Shown one piece after another: positions 1-10,440 of a stretch of 64,000 nt of DNA. The notes below the pieces were generated by a model, which saw nothing but the letters and a program-made list of their open reading frames with translations, made no database searches and was not told where the DNA came from. Position 1 is the first letter of the stretch. Each line of letters starts with the position of its first letter. Source of the DNA: Polyodon spathula (taxonomy: Eukaryota > Chordata > Actinopteri > Acipenseriformes > Polyodontidae); assembly GCF_017654505.1 (NCBI RefSeq), contig NC_054547.1, forward strand, positions 26,053,975-26,117,974, written 5' to 3'. Position numbers and translations under genes: made by a program.

Positions 1-170
1 GGCAATGTGCCGTGTCCTTGTGTTTTTGTTTGTTACCACCATTTATTTTCTATTCTGTTTATTTATTAAATGCTGAGCGAGACCATTCGCTCAGCTCCAA
101 CAAACTCCACCTCTCTGTCGTTTATTTCCTGGCTCTGGTCTGACCACCCACTCTGGCCGTCTTTGTGACA
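1..170 (+). mobile_element. 3' part of an LTR (family A), cut by the window edge
   Basis: The sequence carries ATTAAA-like polyadenylation context near 65-71 and ends in CTTTGTGACA at 170. The same block recurs near 25.4-25.58 kb (plus strand) and, reverse-complemented, at 61.65-61.9 kb, where it is the 3' part of a 602-bp solo LTR with a clean 5-bp duplication. That copy fixes the end of this one. The 5' part lies outside the window, so solo versus full element cannot be decided here. Confidence 0.7.
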
Positions 171-2059
171 GGGGCTAAGAGTTTATGATAAAATCCAGTG
201 AAGATTAGTGCAAAATCAAGGCTCATGTTCACCATGTTAGGTGTGTCAGATACAGGGTGACTGACTAGTTTTTGAAAAAGAACCCTAAAACTGTGTCCCT
301 TAACCTAGGATGAGTCACAACACCTCTTAGTAAGTTTGTTTTATCCTGTCTGGTTCAAAAGGAACATACTCAAGGTAAGTCGGCTCTTTTTGCACACTAT
401 GAAGACTACTGTAAAATACCATGACAGGATCTTTTCTAATTATCAGTTATATGGTATATTTAATATGCTGTTTGTAAATGCAAACAACAATTCATACAAT
501 GTTTATTACCTGCAGCCTTTATGTAGAGCAAGTTCATCGAGGTTTTTGAAAATAAGGTATATCAGAAAGTCTGAAACTCTGCCTGAGAGACAAATTATAA
601 TCATAACAATTTCTTTTTAATGACATTAATATAAACCCCACATGAAATTAAATTCCAGATATTATTACTGGTTGAGGTGGTAAAAAATGAACATATTTCA
701 TTTAAAAAAGAAATACACATCCATTTCTGTTTTAGTAAGTATTACTTCTCTTCCTGTTTTGTGTAGTTAGTTACTGTGATGGTGCTTTTCCTGAACCCTC
801 TGGTTGAAACCACAGAATTTTGAGTATTAGTTGTTTATCTTGAGTTAAATTACCTCTTTGTCTCCCATGCTGGTGTAGCTGGAGACAGAGATATATGTCT
901 TGAGAGGCACATCATAAAGAAATGTGGTCTATTTTACTTATCAATAATTCCTTATTTTGTATTGCTTGTTGAAGCCCTTTTCCTTCGTATGATACTCCAT
1001 TTAATGTAAAATTCTAATGCTGGCCAATAAGCAAAGGGTCAAAAATAACCATCTCGGAGGTCCAAGATGTGAAGTCTATCCGCTGTATCTAAAGCATAAA
1101 GCCTAATCCCAAAAAAATAAACAGTCATCAAATACAGTTGACCAAAAGCATTTTTTTGTTGCATTGGTGACCATTTTAGTATCAGTCTGAAATCTCACTG
1201 TTAAGTCCAATCTGTGCCGAGGTGGATCTTCAGTGTTTCACATTATAGATGATATTATGTGCAGAGATATCTTTTAAATCAGTTTAAAGTTTCCAAACAA
1301 GTAACCTGACACAACCTTTTTATTGTTTTAGTAAGAACCTGTAATTAATTACCATTGATTTTGTGGAAATTCCAGCTGTAACCAAACCTTATATCCCACG
1401 TTTTAATGTGATCCCTTTCAGAGTTGCATTACCAAGGTAGACTGCAAGTCATCCTCAGTTCTTGTGCCTACCATATAGAAATCAATCAAGAGAGCTTTCC
1501 AATGTGTCTAATCCAAATACTAAGAGAGTGCATCTACAAAACTAAAGGGTGCCTAATTTACTCTGTAAAGGGAACCGCACAAAGGGAACCAGTACACAAA
1601 TTAACAAAAGGGATCAGCTAACGAGGACATTACTTGGATTAGTTCAGGGTACAGCTAAGGCACATAACTATAGTAACAATTGACGCAGGCATTGAAGGCA
1701 GTGCAGGAAATGGATTAAACATAATGTATTTTCATGCCGCTCTCCAACAGTGAAATACAATATCAATAGACTGAGGTCTCGAGTATAAATCAGAGGCCCT
1801 TTAGCTGGCTCCTGAAAGTCACTTTACGTGTAACACACTGTTTTTTGTGCCAGATTGGCAAAGACACACACATACTGCAATAAGAGGAGAAGCAGATGAC
1901 GCCATGAATATTTAATCTTTGAAAATAATGCCAGGAAAATAAATAATGAAGATATGGGTTCTTCTGATGTAAAACGTCAGCATTTGTTATACATTATATT
2001 AATAGAAATTAATTTGGCTGATGGAAATATTTTGTGCTTATTGTTTAAAAAGAACAGAA

Positions 2060-2063
<4 letters not shown>
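171..2063. other. No gene recognised
   Basis: About 1.9 kb of AT-rich DNA. The reading frames are short and show no domain I recognise. I see no repeat with clear ends. Confidence 0.5.

Positions 2064-2121
<58 letters not shown>
2064..2121 (+). repeat. (TAA)n microsatellite
   Basis: About 19 nearly perfect copies of a TAA/ATA triplet. Confidence 0.95.
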
Positions 2122-2122
<1 letters not shown>

Positions 2123-2380
2123 ATCCATATGGTCTCCTTAAGTTATATTTCCAACACAGGAACTTTATAGCTTAATTATTGTTACCAACAGAAACCCATT
2201 CCCATACAAGGACCACATCCTAAAATCCTAACAACTGTCTGTTGTGTTGACTGATAATACCCAATGTAAATGACAGTTTCCAGTTTACCTCTATCAGATG
2301 TGGAATGCCATAGACAGCCTATCTCAGCCTAGGTCATTTTTCACTCAGCTATCACGCATTATAACAAAATTAATTAAATG

Positions 2381-2645
2381 GTCACACTTTACACTAAATG
2401 GCTCTAATTAGTATGTATTTACATGGTAGTTATTTAGTAAACACATGTGTACTTACACATATTTACAATGTTATTATGCATGGATACAACGTATAATGTG
2501 CTAATCTTTTTGCAGGATATTCTGTATATAAGTACACAATTTTGTCAGAAAAGGGTTGTGGTTTGGAGGGTTAGGGTTAGGATTATATCATGCAAAAATA
2601 TTTACATATCAAGTACATTGTAACTATGCATAAGAACTAGGGGTT
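2381..2645. repeat. Possible truncated MITE with a GGTCACACTTTACA-type end
   Basis: A segment starting GGTCACACTTTACAC resembles the ends of MITEs common in fish ('...TAACACTTTA...'). It contains two TTAGGG units near 2571-2583. No matching inverted end is visible on the right, so this is a fragment or a chance match. Confidence 0.3.
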
Positions 2646-3162
2646 TTAATCAATTAATCATGTCTGTAGGTGTTGATCAATTTAAAACATCATTGATCAA
2701 TTAATCTAGTCTACCCACACGCTGTAGCAAAAAGCAATGCAAGAGAAAGAAATCTAGAGAGATGGCAGAGAGTATGTTAAAAGACAATGGCAAATGGGTT
2801 ACAGGGAGATATACAACATTTGCCATAGCTCAGAATGGTGTTTTTCTGATGTTATTAGGGGGCGCCAAGACCTGACTTGAAAAAAAATGTTTCTGACTTC
2901 CTGGCAATTGTAAATGTTTCACAGTAAATGGCAGACTCAGTGGGTCTCCAGGATGATTGATTCTATCAACTATGCAGGCAGGGGTCACGTTTAATCTGAC
3001 CAACCATTGTCCACAGAGCTTGTGTTGTTTCAGACCAATTGTAGCTCAGAGCCTCTATTACCCAGCCTTCCTTCATTTGAAACTGTAGAGGCAGTGGGTT
3101 TTAATATCAGATACATTTTTTTGTTCACAAATAAAATAAAAATCCAGATTTAGATACAGCTT

Positions 3163-3163
<1 letters not shown>
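2646..3163. other. No gene recognised
   Basis: About 500 bp with no open frame that resembles a known family and no repeat ends seen. Confidence 0.4.

Positions 3164-3194
<31 letters not shown>
3164..3194 (+). repeat. Poly-G tract (about 31 G)
   Basis: An uninterrupted G run on the plus strand. Its length in the assembly may be unreliable. It has strong potential to form G-quadruplexes. Confidence 0.9.
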
Positions 3195-3197
<3 letters not shown>

Positions 3198-3534
3198 GAA
3201 AAGTAATTAGGCAAACTGTGAGAGCACTCGAGTGGTTGTCCATGGAAACGAGGTATGCTGGGAAAACACATAGGCATTATTTTTAAATGCAGGGGTTCTT
3301 GTTTATAACATGCAGAAATGTGACGTGTTGTAGCTCGTTTTGGAGAGCATTTGTCTGAGAAATTGTAGCAGTGTTTTGCTGTATTTTTCAGGGTCAAAAT
3401 AATATCAACATTGTGCATATTGGTAGTTTGTGAGGAACATTGTTGTACAGGGTGGGATTCATGCATTTGCCATGGGAGGGGCAGGAAATGTGAATATCTA
3501 TATTCTTTTGAGACCCGAGACTAATGTGTTTTTT

Positions 3535-3657
3535 TTGTTTTTTTTGTATAATATTACCATTTGGAATTCTGCATGTCTTTTTGAACTGCAGTACTTGCCT
3601 TTGTTGTTTTCTGTTCCTGCATCTGGCCTGACGTTACCACTTAGCCTTCCTGTCACA
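3535..3657 (+). mobile_element. Fragment resembling an LTR family A 3' end
   Basis: The stretch ending TTCCTGTCACA at 3657, with TCTGGCCTGACGTTACCAC just before it, aligns by eye with the 3' end of LTR family A near 25.51-25.577 kb (TCTGGTCTGACGTCACCCAC...). It sits directly upstream of the piggyBac fragment, which suggests it interrupted that element. Only about 60-120 bp are comparable. Confidence 0.4.
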
Positions 3658-3683
3658 GGGACACATAACGAAAGCCAGAAACT

Positions 3684-3828
3684 GTTGCATTTTACAACGC
3701 AACAAAGTACGGTGTGGATATACTAGATCAAATGGCAAGGCTGTATTCTGTTAAAGGTGGTACTCACAGGTGGCCTGTGGCTGTTTATGTATGTGTGCTC
3801 TTTTTGAAAAAGATAAGAAAAAAGTTTT
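3684..3828 (+). pseudogene. piggyBac-type transposase, C-terminal fragment (plus strand)
   Basis: One frame reads FYNATKYGVDILDQMARLYS followed by a GGTHRWPVAV stretch and a stop. This is the conserved 'YN..KgGVD.lDqm...Ys...trRWP' block near the C-terminus of piggyBac transposases, which cut and paste at TTAA. The rest of the protein is missing upstream, where an LTR-like fragment lies. A piggyBac-type right end (GTTCTAGTG followed by TTAA) occurs 177 bp downstream, which supports membership in one element. Clearly non-functional. Confidence 0.75.
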
Positions 3829-3982
3829 AATTTCAATGTAAATACAATGTTTCTGCTCTGAAAATGCTATGTATGATGTTCATAAATAAAAATATTAAGT
3901 TGTATCCGATTGTTTGTTTCTCATATCGAAGTCGTTTTGAAATGGAGCTGCACATTTTGCCAGTGCTGCGGTTGGATGTAGT

Positions 3983-4009
3983 CCTAAATCTCGGCAGTTC
4001 TAGTGTTAA
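3983..4009 (+). repeat. piggyBac-type right terminus and TTAA target
   Basis: The stretch CGGCAGTTCTAGTG ends at 4005 and is followed by TTAA (4006-4009). The piggyBac-type MITE at 15611-16145 has the same end, GTTCTAGTG. Orientation puts the element to the left, matching the plus-strand transposase fragment. Confidence 0.6.
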
Positions 4010-4945
4010 ATCGACATTTTCTGCATATTCAAGAAGAAAAACTTGTGCTCAACACATTGAAAAAACATTTGAACTACTTTTGCTTTTTGGGTAATCTGTC
4101 TTGACAAATTGTGGTACAGAATTTTAAACGTGACACCTTGTCTTTTACTTCCTACTGCAGGCAGTGGAGTTGGAGTTGTTTTTTTTTTCTGTGGTGGATT
4201 ATCATCTTCACTGGATTCTGGGGATGAAGTGGTATTATTCTCTTCAAATAGAATGAGTTGCTCTGCTAAGCACATCTTAAAATACAAATGTTGCTTAAAC
4301 TCTTTATGTGGTACAGCCAATGTCTTGCATTGTGACTCGTACTGAAGACATGAACTGTGCAAAATTAACTTTACAGTCTATTTATTTGTTTTGTAGGCGA
4401 TTCTGTAGTAAGCAATCTGTCTATCTATGTGATCGACTCCACCCATTGATTTGTTGTAGGCTGCAACTGCCTGGGGCATTGGGATGTTAAGATACAATTT
4501 GTCATTTTTAGACAAATGACAGCAACTGACCTGCGGCTGAATCACATGTAGAAACAAGAAGTATCCTATCATACCATTTGATGATTGCTACCTCCTTGTC
4601 ATTTCCATATCCTCTTCCCTTTCTTTCAAGATCTTTTGTACTAAGCAGTTTGTTGTTTTTAGCAAGTCTGTTTCTCATTAAGTTTCCAGTACAGAACAAC
4701 CCCTTCTGCAACAAGAAGCCAGCGAGCTTTAGAGCCCTGGAGTATCTGTCAAAGTACACACAGTGCACTTTTCCAGCTGTGCTGTTAAATGTGCTACAAC
4801 AGCTTGTCCTTGGGTTAGTTTTTTTGTCTCCTGTAGCATTCCCTAACATTGCAAGTAGGTTGTCTATCCCCTGGTACAGCCCAAAGTCCAGCACTATACC
4901 ATTGGCTGCAGCTAACACATAATTCAAGATACCCCTTAGGATTTG
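4010..4945 (-). pseudogene. piggyBac-type transposase pseudogene (minus strand)
   Basis: Reading from high to low coordinates, three shifted frames carry piggyBac landmarks in the right order. Near 4940-4508 are a 'KPNPKG' remnant, then AAANGIVLDF, then CVYFDRYSRALKLAGFL, GLFCTGNLMRNRL and KGRG, then a 'KWYDR..LLVST' block. Near 4500-4380 is AAYNKSMGGVDHIDRQIAYY. Near 4345-4270 is a short 'HKEFKQHL...LAEQLI' segment followed by low-complexity acidic and lysine-rich sequence. Residues in YFDR and GGVDHID match the positions of conserved catalytic-core aspartates in the family. At least two frameshifts break it, and the N-terminus is not recognisable. It runs tail to tail with the plus-strand piggyBac fragment just to its left. 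Confidence 0.8.
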
Positions 4946-5274
4946 GTTTTCAGATTTCTCTAAATGTCACACAGCCAATTCTTCAAGATCATGAACAATT
5001 CAAACAGTAATTTGCCCAGCCCATTCAGCTTCATCATTTGCATTATTTCTCTAACCACAGACTAGATTAATTTATCAGAAGGGAATTACTTCAGTTAAGT
5101 TATAAAGAGCCATCTCTACAAATTTTTATAAAAGCTGCTCACTGCCTCAGAATGTATTATATTCGCATCTCTAATGTATTGCTTCCATCCCCTGATAAAC
5201 TGGATGTTCTATCACTAACTCATATATCAATCCTCCAGATCAACAAACCACCTCAATGGATCCAATAGAAAATC

Positions 5275-5575
5275 GATTATTTTATTTATTTATTTTAAAT
5301 TTGGAATCACAGATTGTTTTTACACCTTTTTCTGCCCAATGTGAAATGCCCAGTTAAGCCAGGCTCACTGCTGCAACCCCATGCTGACTCGGGATAGACA
5401 AAGATGAACACACACGTCTTTAGCTGCTTCTAGCTGCCTATCAAGGCAGTTTGTGTGCACCTTGAACATTGGTCTCGGGTGACGTATTCTGTGCATTCTG
5501 TGCAGATTGTGTTTGCCCCTTTTCTGCTCCCTCTAGCTGCCTGATGAGGTCCTGCTGCACTTCTGGGGGTATTTT
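5275..5575 (-). mobile_element. SINE-like copy, minus orientation
   Basis: The reverse complement contains GGTTGCAGCAGTGAGCC, shared with the 3' half of the tRNA-SINE at 18300-18720. It ends in an A-rich (TAAA)n-like tail at 5277-5300 on the plus strand (T-rich as shown). No tRNA boxes are evident in its 5' part, so the head may differ or be degraded. Confidence 0.45.
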
Positions 5576-5898
5576 ATATCACTCATAAACAAAGTAAATC
5601 TAATAAATTAAGGGAAGGAGAAACAATTTACATTTGCTTGCATTAATTCTGTTTTTTTTTTTTTGTTTGTTTGTTTGTTTTTTCCCCATACTTCCATGCT
5701 GAGATATCTGGCCTCCAGACCCCAATCTGCAGCCCAGGATCTGCTGTTTCTAACTGCTATATGATGCCACCGAGTATGTATAATTGTGCTATTTTGGGGG
5801 GTCTGGAGAGGAGGCAGCTGAAGGTTTAGGGCCCCCGGAAATATTTACCTTTTTAGGTTTATTTTTTCTTCCCTCCATTGCCTTCAGTCACGCAAAAG
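5576..5898. other. No gene recognised
   Basis: Contains a T/G-rich stretch (5651-5682) and nothing else identifiable before the Tc1 element. Confidence 0.4.
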
Positions 5899-5900
5899 TA

Positions 5901-5981
5901 CAGTGGCTTGCGAAAGTATTGACCCCCCTTGGCATTTTTCCTATTTTGTTGCCTTACAACCTGGAATTAAAATGGATTTTT
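5901..5981 (+). repeat. Left terminal inverted repeat of the Tc1-like element
   Basis: About 80 bp, nearly identical to the reverse complement of the right end, apart from the length of its C run. Confidence 0.9.
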
Positions 5982-6236
5982 ATTTGGATTTCATGTAATG
6001 GACATACACAAAATAGTCCAAATTGGTGAAGTGAAATGAAAAAAATAACTTGTTTAAAAAAATTCTAAAAAATAAATAACGGAAAAGTGGTGTGTGCATA
6101 TGTATTCACCCCCTTTGTTATTAAGCCTCTAAATAAGATCTGGTGCAACCAATTACCTTCAGAAGTCACATAATTAGTTAAATAAAGTCCACCTGTGTGC
6201 AATCTAAGTGTCACATGATCTGTCACATGATCTCAG

Positions 6237-6246
6237 TATATATATA
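6237..6246 (+). promoter_or_regulatory. Candidate TATA box of the Tc1-like transposase
   Basis: A TATATATATA stretch lies 70-80 bp before the transposase ATG. Its placement fits a core promoter inside the transposon's 5' region, but activity is not shown by sequence. Confidence 0.35.
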
Positions 6247-6315
6247 CACCTGCTCTGAAAGGCCCCAGAGTCTGTAACACCACTAAGCAAGGGGCAACAC
6301 CAAGCAAGCGGCACC

Positions 6316-7335
6316 ATGAAGACCAAGGAGCTCTCCAAACAGGTCAGGGACAAAGTTGTGGAGAAGTACAGATCAGGGTTGGGTTATAAAAAAATATCCG
6401 AAACTTTGAACATCCCACGGAGCACCATTAAAGCCATTATTAAAAAATGGAAAGAATATGGCACCACAACAAACCTGGCAAGAGAGGCCCGCCCACCAAA
6501 ACTCATGGACCAGGCAAGGAGGGCATTAATCAGAGAGGCAACAAAGAGACCAAAGATAACCCTGAAGGAGCTGCAAAGCTCCACAGCGGAGATTGGAGTA
6601 TCTGTCCATAGGACCACTTTAAGCTGTACACTCCACAGAGCTGGGCTTTACGGAAGCGTGGCCAGAAAAAAGCCATTGCTTAAAGAAAAAAATAAGCAAA
6701 CACTTTTGGTGTTCGCCAAAAGGCATGTGGGAGACTCCCCAAACATATGGAAGAAGGTACTCTGGTCAGATGAGACTAAAATTGAGCTTTTTGGCCATCA
6801 AGGAAAACGCTATGTCTGGCGCAAACCCAACACCTCTCATCACCCCGAGAACACCATCCCCACAGTGAAGCATGGTGGTGGCAGCATCATGCTGTGGGGA
6901 TGTTTTTCATCGGCAGGGACTGGGAAACTGGTCAGAATTGAAGGAATGATGGATGGCGCTAAATACAGGGAAATTCTTGAGGGAAACCTGTTTCAGTCTT
7001 CCAGAGATTTGAGACTGGGATGGAGGTTCACCTTCCAGCAGGACAATGACCCTAAGCATACTGCTAAAGCAACACTTGAGTGGTTTAAGGGGAAACATTT
7101 AAATGTCTTGGAATGGCCTAGTCAAAGCCCAGACCTCAATCCAATTGAGAATCTGTGGTATGACTTAAAGATTGCTGTACACCAGCGGAACCCATCCAAC
7201 TTGAAGGAGCTGGAGCAGTTTTGCCTTGAAGAATGGACAAAAATCCCAGTGGCTGGATGTGCCAAGCTTATAGATACATACCCCAAGAGACTTGCAGCTG
7301 TAATTGCTGCAAAAGGTGGCTTTACAAAGTATTGA
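6316..7335 (+). CDS. Tc1-like transposase, apparently intact (339 aa)
   Basis: A DD34E transposase that excises and reinserts its own element at TA sites in the nucleus. It has an N-terminal paired-like DNA-binding region: first helix-turn-helix about residues 6-45, a REARPPKL linker near 56-63, second helix-turn-helix about 65-115, and a basic RKKP near 117-120 that could help nuclear entry. The catalytic domain has D152 (in LWSDET), D243 (in QQDNDPKHT) and E278 (in [11 protein letters not shown]), with 34 residues between the last two. The glycine-rich box GGGSIMLWG is at 187-195. Length is typical of the family (about 340 aa). The ATG at 6316 has a good context (CACCATGA) and is the first in frame. 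There is no internal stop or frameshift, and an AATAAA follows at 7406. Activity is untested: a missense change could still inactivate it. Confidence 0.95.
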   Translation: MKTKELSKQVRDKVVEKYRSGLGYKKISETLNIPRSTIKAIIKKWKEYGTTTNLAREARPPKLMDQARRALIREATKRPKITLKELQSSTAEIGVSVHRTTLSCTLHRAGLYGSVARKKPLLKEKNKQTLLVFAKRHVGDSPNIWKKVLWSDETKIELFGHQGKRYVWRKPNTSHHPENTIPTVKHGGGSIMLWGCFSSAGTGKLVRIEGMMDGAKYREILEGNLFQSSRDLRLGWRFTFQQDNDPKHTAKATLEWFKGKHLNVLEWPSQSPDLNPIENLWYDLKIAVHQRNPSNLKELEQFCLEEWTKIPVAGCAKLIDTYPKRLAAVIAAKGGFTKY

Positions 7336-7405
7336 CTTTGGGGGTGTGAATACTTATGCACGCTCAAGTTTTCTGTTTTTTTGTCTTATTTCTTGTTTGT
7401 TTCAC

Positions 7406-7411
7406 AATAAA
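7406..7411 (+). promoter_or_regulatory. AATAAA polyadenylation signal of the transposase
   Basis: First AATAAA downstream of the stop codon, about 70 bp after it and still inside the element. Confidence 0.5.
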
Positions 7412-7473
7412 AAAATATTTTGCATCTTCAAAGTGGTAGGCATGTTGTGTAAATCAAATGATACAAACCCCCA

Positions 7474-7558
7474 AAAAATCCATTTTAATTCCAGGTTGTA
7501 AGGCAACAAAATAGGAAAAATGCCAAGGGGGGGGGGTCAATACTTTCGCAAGCCACTG
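7474..7558 (-). repeat. Right terminal inverted repeat of the Tc1-like element
   Basis: Reverse complement of the left repeat, with a longer G run near 7527-7536. Confidence 0.9.
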
Positions 7559-7847
7559 TAGATATCACATTATGTGTTTTTTTTTTGGTTTTGTTTTGGT
7601 TTTTTTTTTGGGGGGGGGGGTGTTAACTATTTTATTTTTATCACATTCTGCAAAATGTGTGAGGTGGTGTAGGTGGTCATATTATATATGTATTTACATA
7701 TATTTTTGTTTTTTGTTTTTGTTCAACGGGATGAACACAGAGCACCAATTATGAGCAAATAGGGATTCTCCATGAATCTGTCAGCCTTTCTGTTTCTTTG
7801 GAGAGGCTATACGATGCTCCTGTGCCTAATAATTTTTGTTCACCGGT

Positions 7848-8345
7848 GTAGGGAGAAAAAATACTCAAGACACAGAGACAATCGGGTCCGACTTCAAAAT
7901 CAAAGGAACTTTTATTCTTGGCAACAGCAAACTCCAGCAAAACAATACAGAGCGCTCTGGAGAGGTTCCAACAACCATCTGAAGAGCAACTTCCTCAAAA
8001 TGCAATATATATAAAAAAGTGTTTACATCACATAACAAGCCAAATACCAATCAAAGCAGGTATGGCCCAGAGTTATTTAATTCTTCTACCCTATTTCTAT
8101 GACATTCTACGCAATGTTACAAATACGGTTAATGTGTTTGGCCTTGCCTTCATCCCAACTCCCCCCTTATCTGCTAAATACAATAAGTTTCTGTTCCTGT
8201 AACAGGTGTTAATCATGTGTTAGCACATTTGTTCTTTCAGCAGTTTTGTAACTACTTTACAGTTATTATCACAAGGCTGAACAGTCGAGGTTATTGCAAA
8301 ACAACTGTTTCAAAGCACAAGACACTTTTAATAAAACAATATTAT
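7848..8345 (-). mobile_element. LTR-like insertion inside the DIRS terminal repeat
   Basis: This block interrupts the left DIRS terminal repeat. The reverse complement has an AATAAAAG signal (7911-7918 region), followed by a T/C-rich tail that ends CTTGAGTATTTTTTCTCCCT then ACA. This looks like the polyadenylation signal, U5 and 3' end of a retroviral-type LTR. On the minus strand, TGTTACAGG at about 8204 could be the LTR start, giving about 357 bp, but the interruption reaches about 8345. The junctions share TTCACCGG / TTCATCGA, which may be a decayed target duplication. No coding sequence is present. Boundaries uncertain. Confidence 0.5.
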
Positions 8346-8469
8346 TAACCCCTTCATCGATATGAAAACGTCACACAGATTTATTATTTTATTGTTTGTT
8401 TTCAGAGGAGGTGTGAGTGGACAGCAGATGAGGGACGCCTCACTACCACCAAAGTAATTTTTGTGGTAT

Positions 8470-9358
8470 GAGCATGCAACCTCAAGGACCCTTGTGCCTA
8501 ATGAAGGCATTGAGGGATCTACCGGATTGAGTAGAACCTGGTAAATGTATGTGGAGTAGCCCAGTTTTAGCCGCAATACAAATATCAGTCAATGAGGCAC
8601 CACTAAAGAGGGCCACTCCTCTGGTAGAGTGCTTGGCAGTCGAAACTGTGTCCACAATCCAGTGAGACAGTTACTGCTTTGAGAGGGCTTGAGCCAGGAT
8701 CCTTTCACCATAAAGACGAAAAGCTGGTCAGATTGACGCAGTGCTCTCGTCCTGTCCACATAACATCTCAGGGAATTCAATCTCCAGGTGAAAAACCTCT
8801 AATTCCACTGACTGATTCAAGTGGAAAGCCGTAACCACCTTTGGGAGGAAAGCTAATCCGCTTAGCAGAGATGATGGCTAACAAAAAGGCTGTCTTCATA
8901 GAGAGGTATTTCCACTCTATGGAATGTGTAGGCTCAAAGGGGGCCTTAGTGAGAACCTCCAATACCATGTCTAGACTCCAGTCAGGGAGATTGTCCTTTC
9001 TATGAGGATGTAACTTCTGAGTGCTGTTTAGAAAACGGGTCGCTAGTATATGAGCACCTGGGGACATTGAGTCAATGGGGACATGGTATGCAGATATGGC
9101 TGCTAGGTACACTTTCAGCGTAGAGGGGGATCTACTCTCCTCTAGCAAGTCTTGCAGAAATTGTAAAATGGTTGCTATAGGGCAATAAATGGGGTAATGA
9201 CCTCTGGTCATACACCAACGTTGGAAATACCTCCACTTATAGGCATACAATGACATTATGGATGGGGCCCTAGTATTCTGCAGTGTACTGACAACAGCGT
9301 CTGAGAGCCCTAAGGCATATAGATGGTCCCGTTCAGTCCGTGTCATGTGCAGTGGCAT
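8470..9358 (-). pseudogene. DIRS tyrosine recombinase (YR) pseudogene
   Basis: The N-terminal SAM-like part is open at 9358-8777: TLQNTRAPSIMSLYAYKWRY, then LQFLQDLLEESRSPSTLKVY, AAISAYHVPID and LKTAFLLAIISAKR, matching teleost DIRS recombinases. The last R corresponds to the first catalytic arginine region. Downstream, in shifted frames near 8640-8480, KHSTRGVAL and GASLTDICIAAKTG match the catalytic H-x-x-R block, but the terminal tyrosine region is degraded. Frameshifts separate the halves, so the enzyme is not functional. Confidence 0.8.
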
Positions 9359-10440
9359 CTCGCAGGGCTGCAGCTGGCAAAGGTTTGCAAACCAGGTTCT
9401 TCTGGGTCATCTGGGGTCCACCAGGAGAACTGTCGATTCTTCTCTCCAAACTTTCTCTAGGAAGGCCAGGAGCAACGGTATTTGTGGGAATGCATATACA
9501 AGTTTTCTTGACCACTCGTATGCTAAGGCGTCGACTCCTAGGGGACCATAGTGTGGTGGAGAGAGAACCATAGTCATCTCTGCTGTGGCAAAGAGATTGA
9601 CTTTGGCCCTCCCAAACCCTTCCCAAATGTGCTGTACCACATGTGGTGTAACCCCTGTTGGATGGCTGATGAAGCTGCTGTCATAAGACCCAGTAGTTTC
9701 TGGCACAACACCAGTTTTACTATGGATCCCTGTTGAAACAGGGCTAGACAGTTGTGAAAGGCATCCACAGGTAGGCTTGCATTGTAAGGGAATCCAGCTG
9801 GTCTCACCAGATGCTCTGTCACGATCGGCGTGTGGGCCACTGCTCCTTCCTGCGACTGGGAGCAGATCAACAAGTCGTCTAGGTAGTTCAACACTCTGAT
9901 CCCCTGCAGCTGCAAGGGGGCTAAGATGGTATCCACACACTTTAAGATTTTTCAGGAGGCTAAGGAGAGGCCGAATAGCAGCACAGAAAACTTGAAGATG
10001 CTTCCCTGAAAGGCAAAGCGGTGATATTTCCTTTGCATGGGACAAATAGGGACATGAAATATGCATCCTTTAAATCCACAGTGGTAAGCCAGTTGCCCAG
10101 CCGGACAGACTGGAGGATGTGGCAATATCTGACCATCTGGAACCTCCTTTCCCTCAAGATCCCGTTGCGGTGTCTCAGGTCTAGGATGGGGTGAAGACTC
10201 CCATCCTTTTTTGGCACTAGAAAATATCTCGAGTAGATCCCTTCTTCTTGAGAGGTGTGTTCTATGAGGCAGATGGCTTGCTTGAAAAGTAATGTTTTTA
10301 CTTCTTGCCTGAAGGCCAAGACCTGGCGAGGGTCGTTCATGGATGTAACCGTGATCTCTCGAAAGGGAGAAGGGCCCATGCAGAACTGCAGTGCATAACC
10401 GGTGTGTACGGTGGCAAGCACCCAAGAGTCTGAGTTGCAA
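9359..10440 (-). pseudogene. DIRS reverse transcriptase/RNase H pseudogene
   Basis: On the minus strand from 10421: ATVHTGYALQF (pre-RT), YFLVPKKDGSLHPILDLR, then LTTVDLKDAYF (motif A with its aspartate), a frameshift near 9960, then VLNYLDDLLIC (motif C, the Y-x-D-D catalytic box) near 9890. Further on come CQKLLGLMTAAS and, near 9600-9410, VNLFATAE with VDALAYEW and LVYAFPQIPLL, as in DIRS RNase H and its linker. Several frames are needed. It leads straight into the recombinase. Confidence 0.8.

Larger units (their letters stand above)
5899..7560 (+). mobile_element. Complete Tc1-like DNA transposon with TA duplications
   Basis: The element runs from CAGTGGCTTGCGAAAG at 5901 to the reverse complement of the same sequence ending at 7558. 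TA dinucleotides flank it at 5899-5900 and 7559-7560. It is about 1,658 bp, the usual size for Tc1-like elements. Terminal inverted repeats extend about 80 bp (5901-5981 and about 7474-7558) and differ mainly in the length of a C/G run. One intact transposase frame lies between them. This is the best-preserved mobile element in the window. Confidence 0.95.

Noticed and set aside
2571..2583. TTAGGG-like telomere repeat
   Set aside because: Only two units, within a probable MITE fragment.
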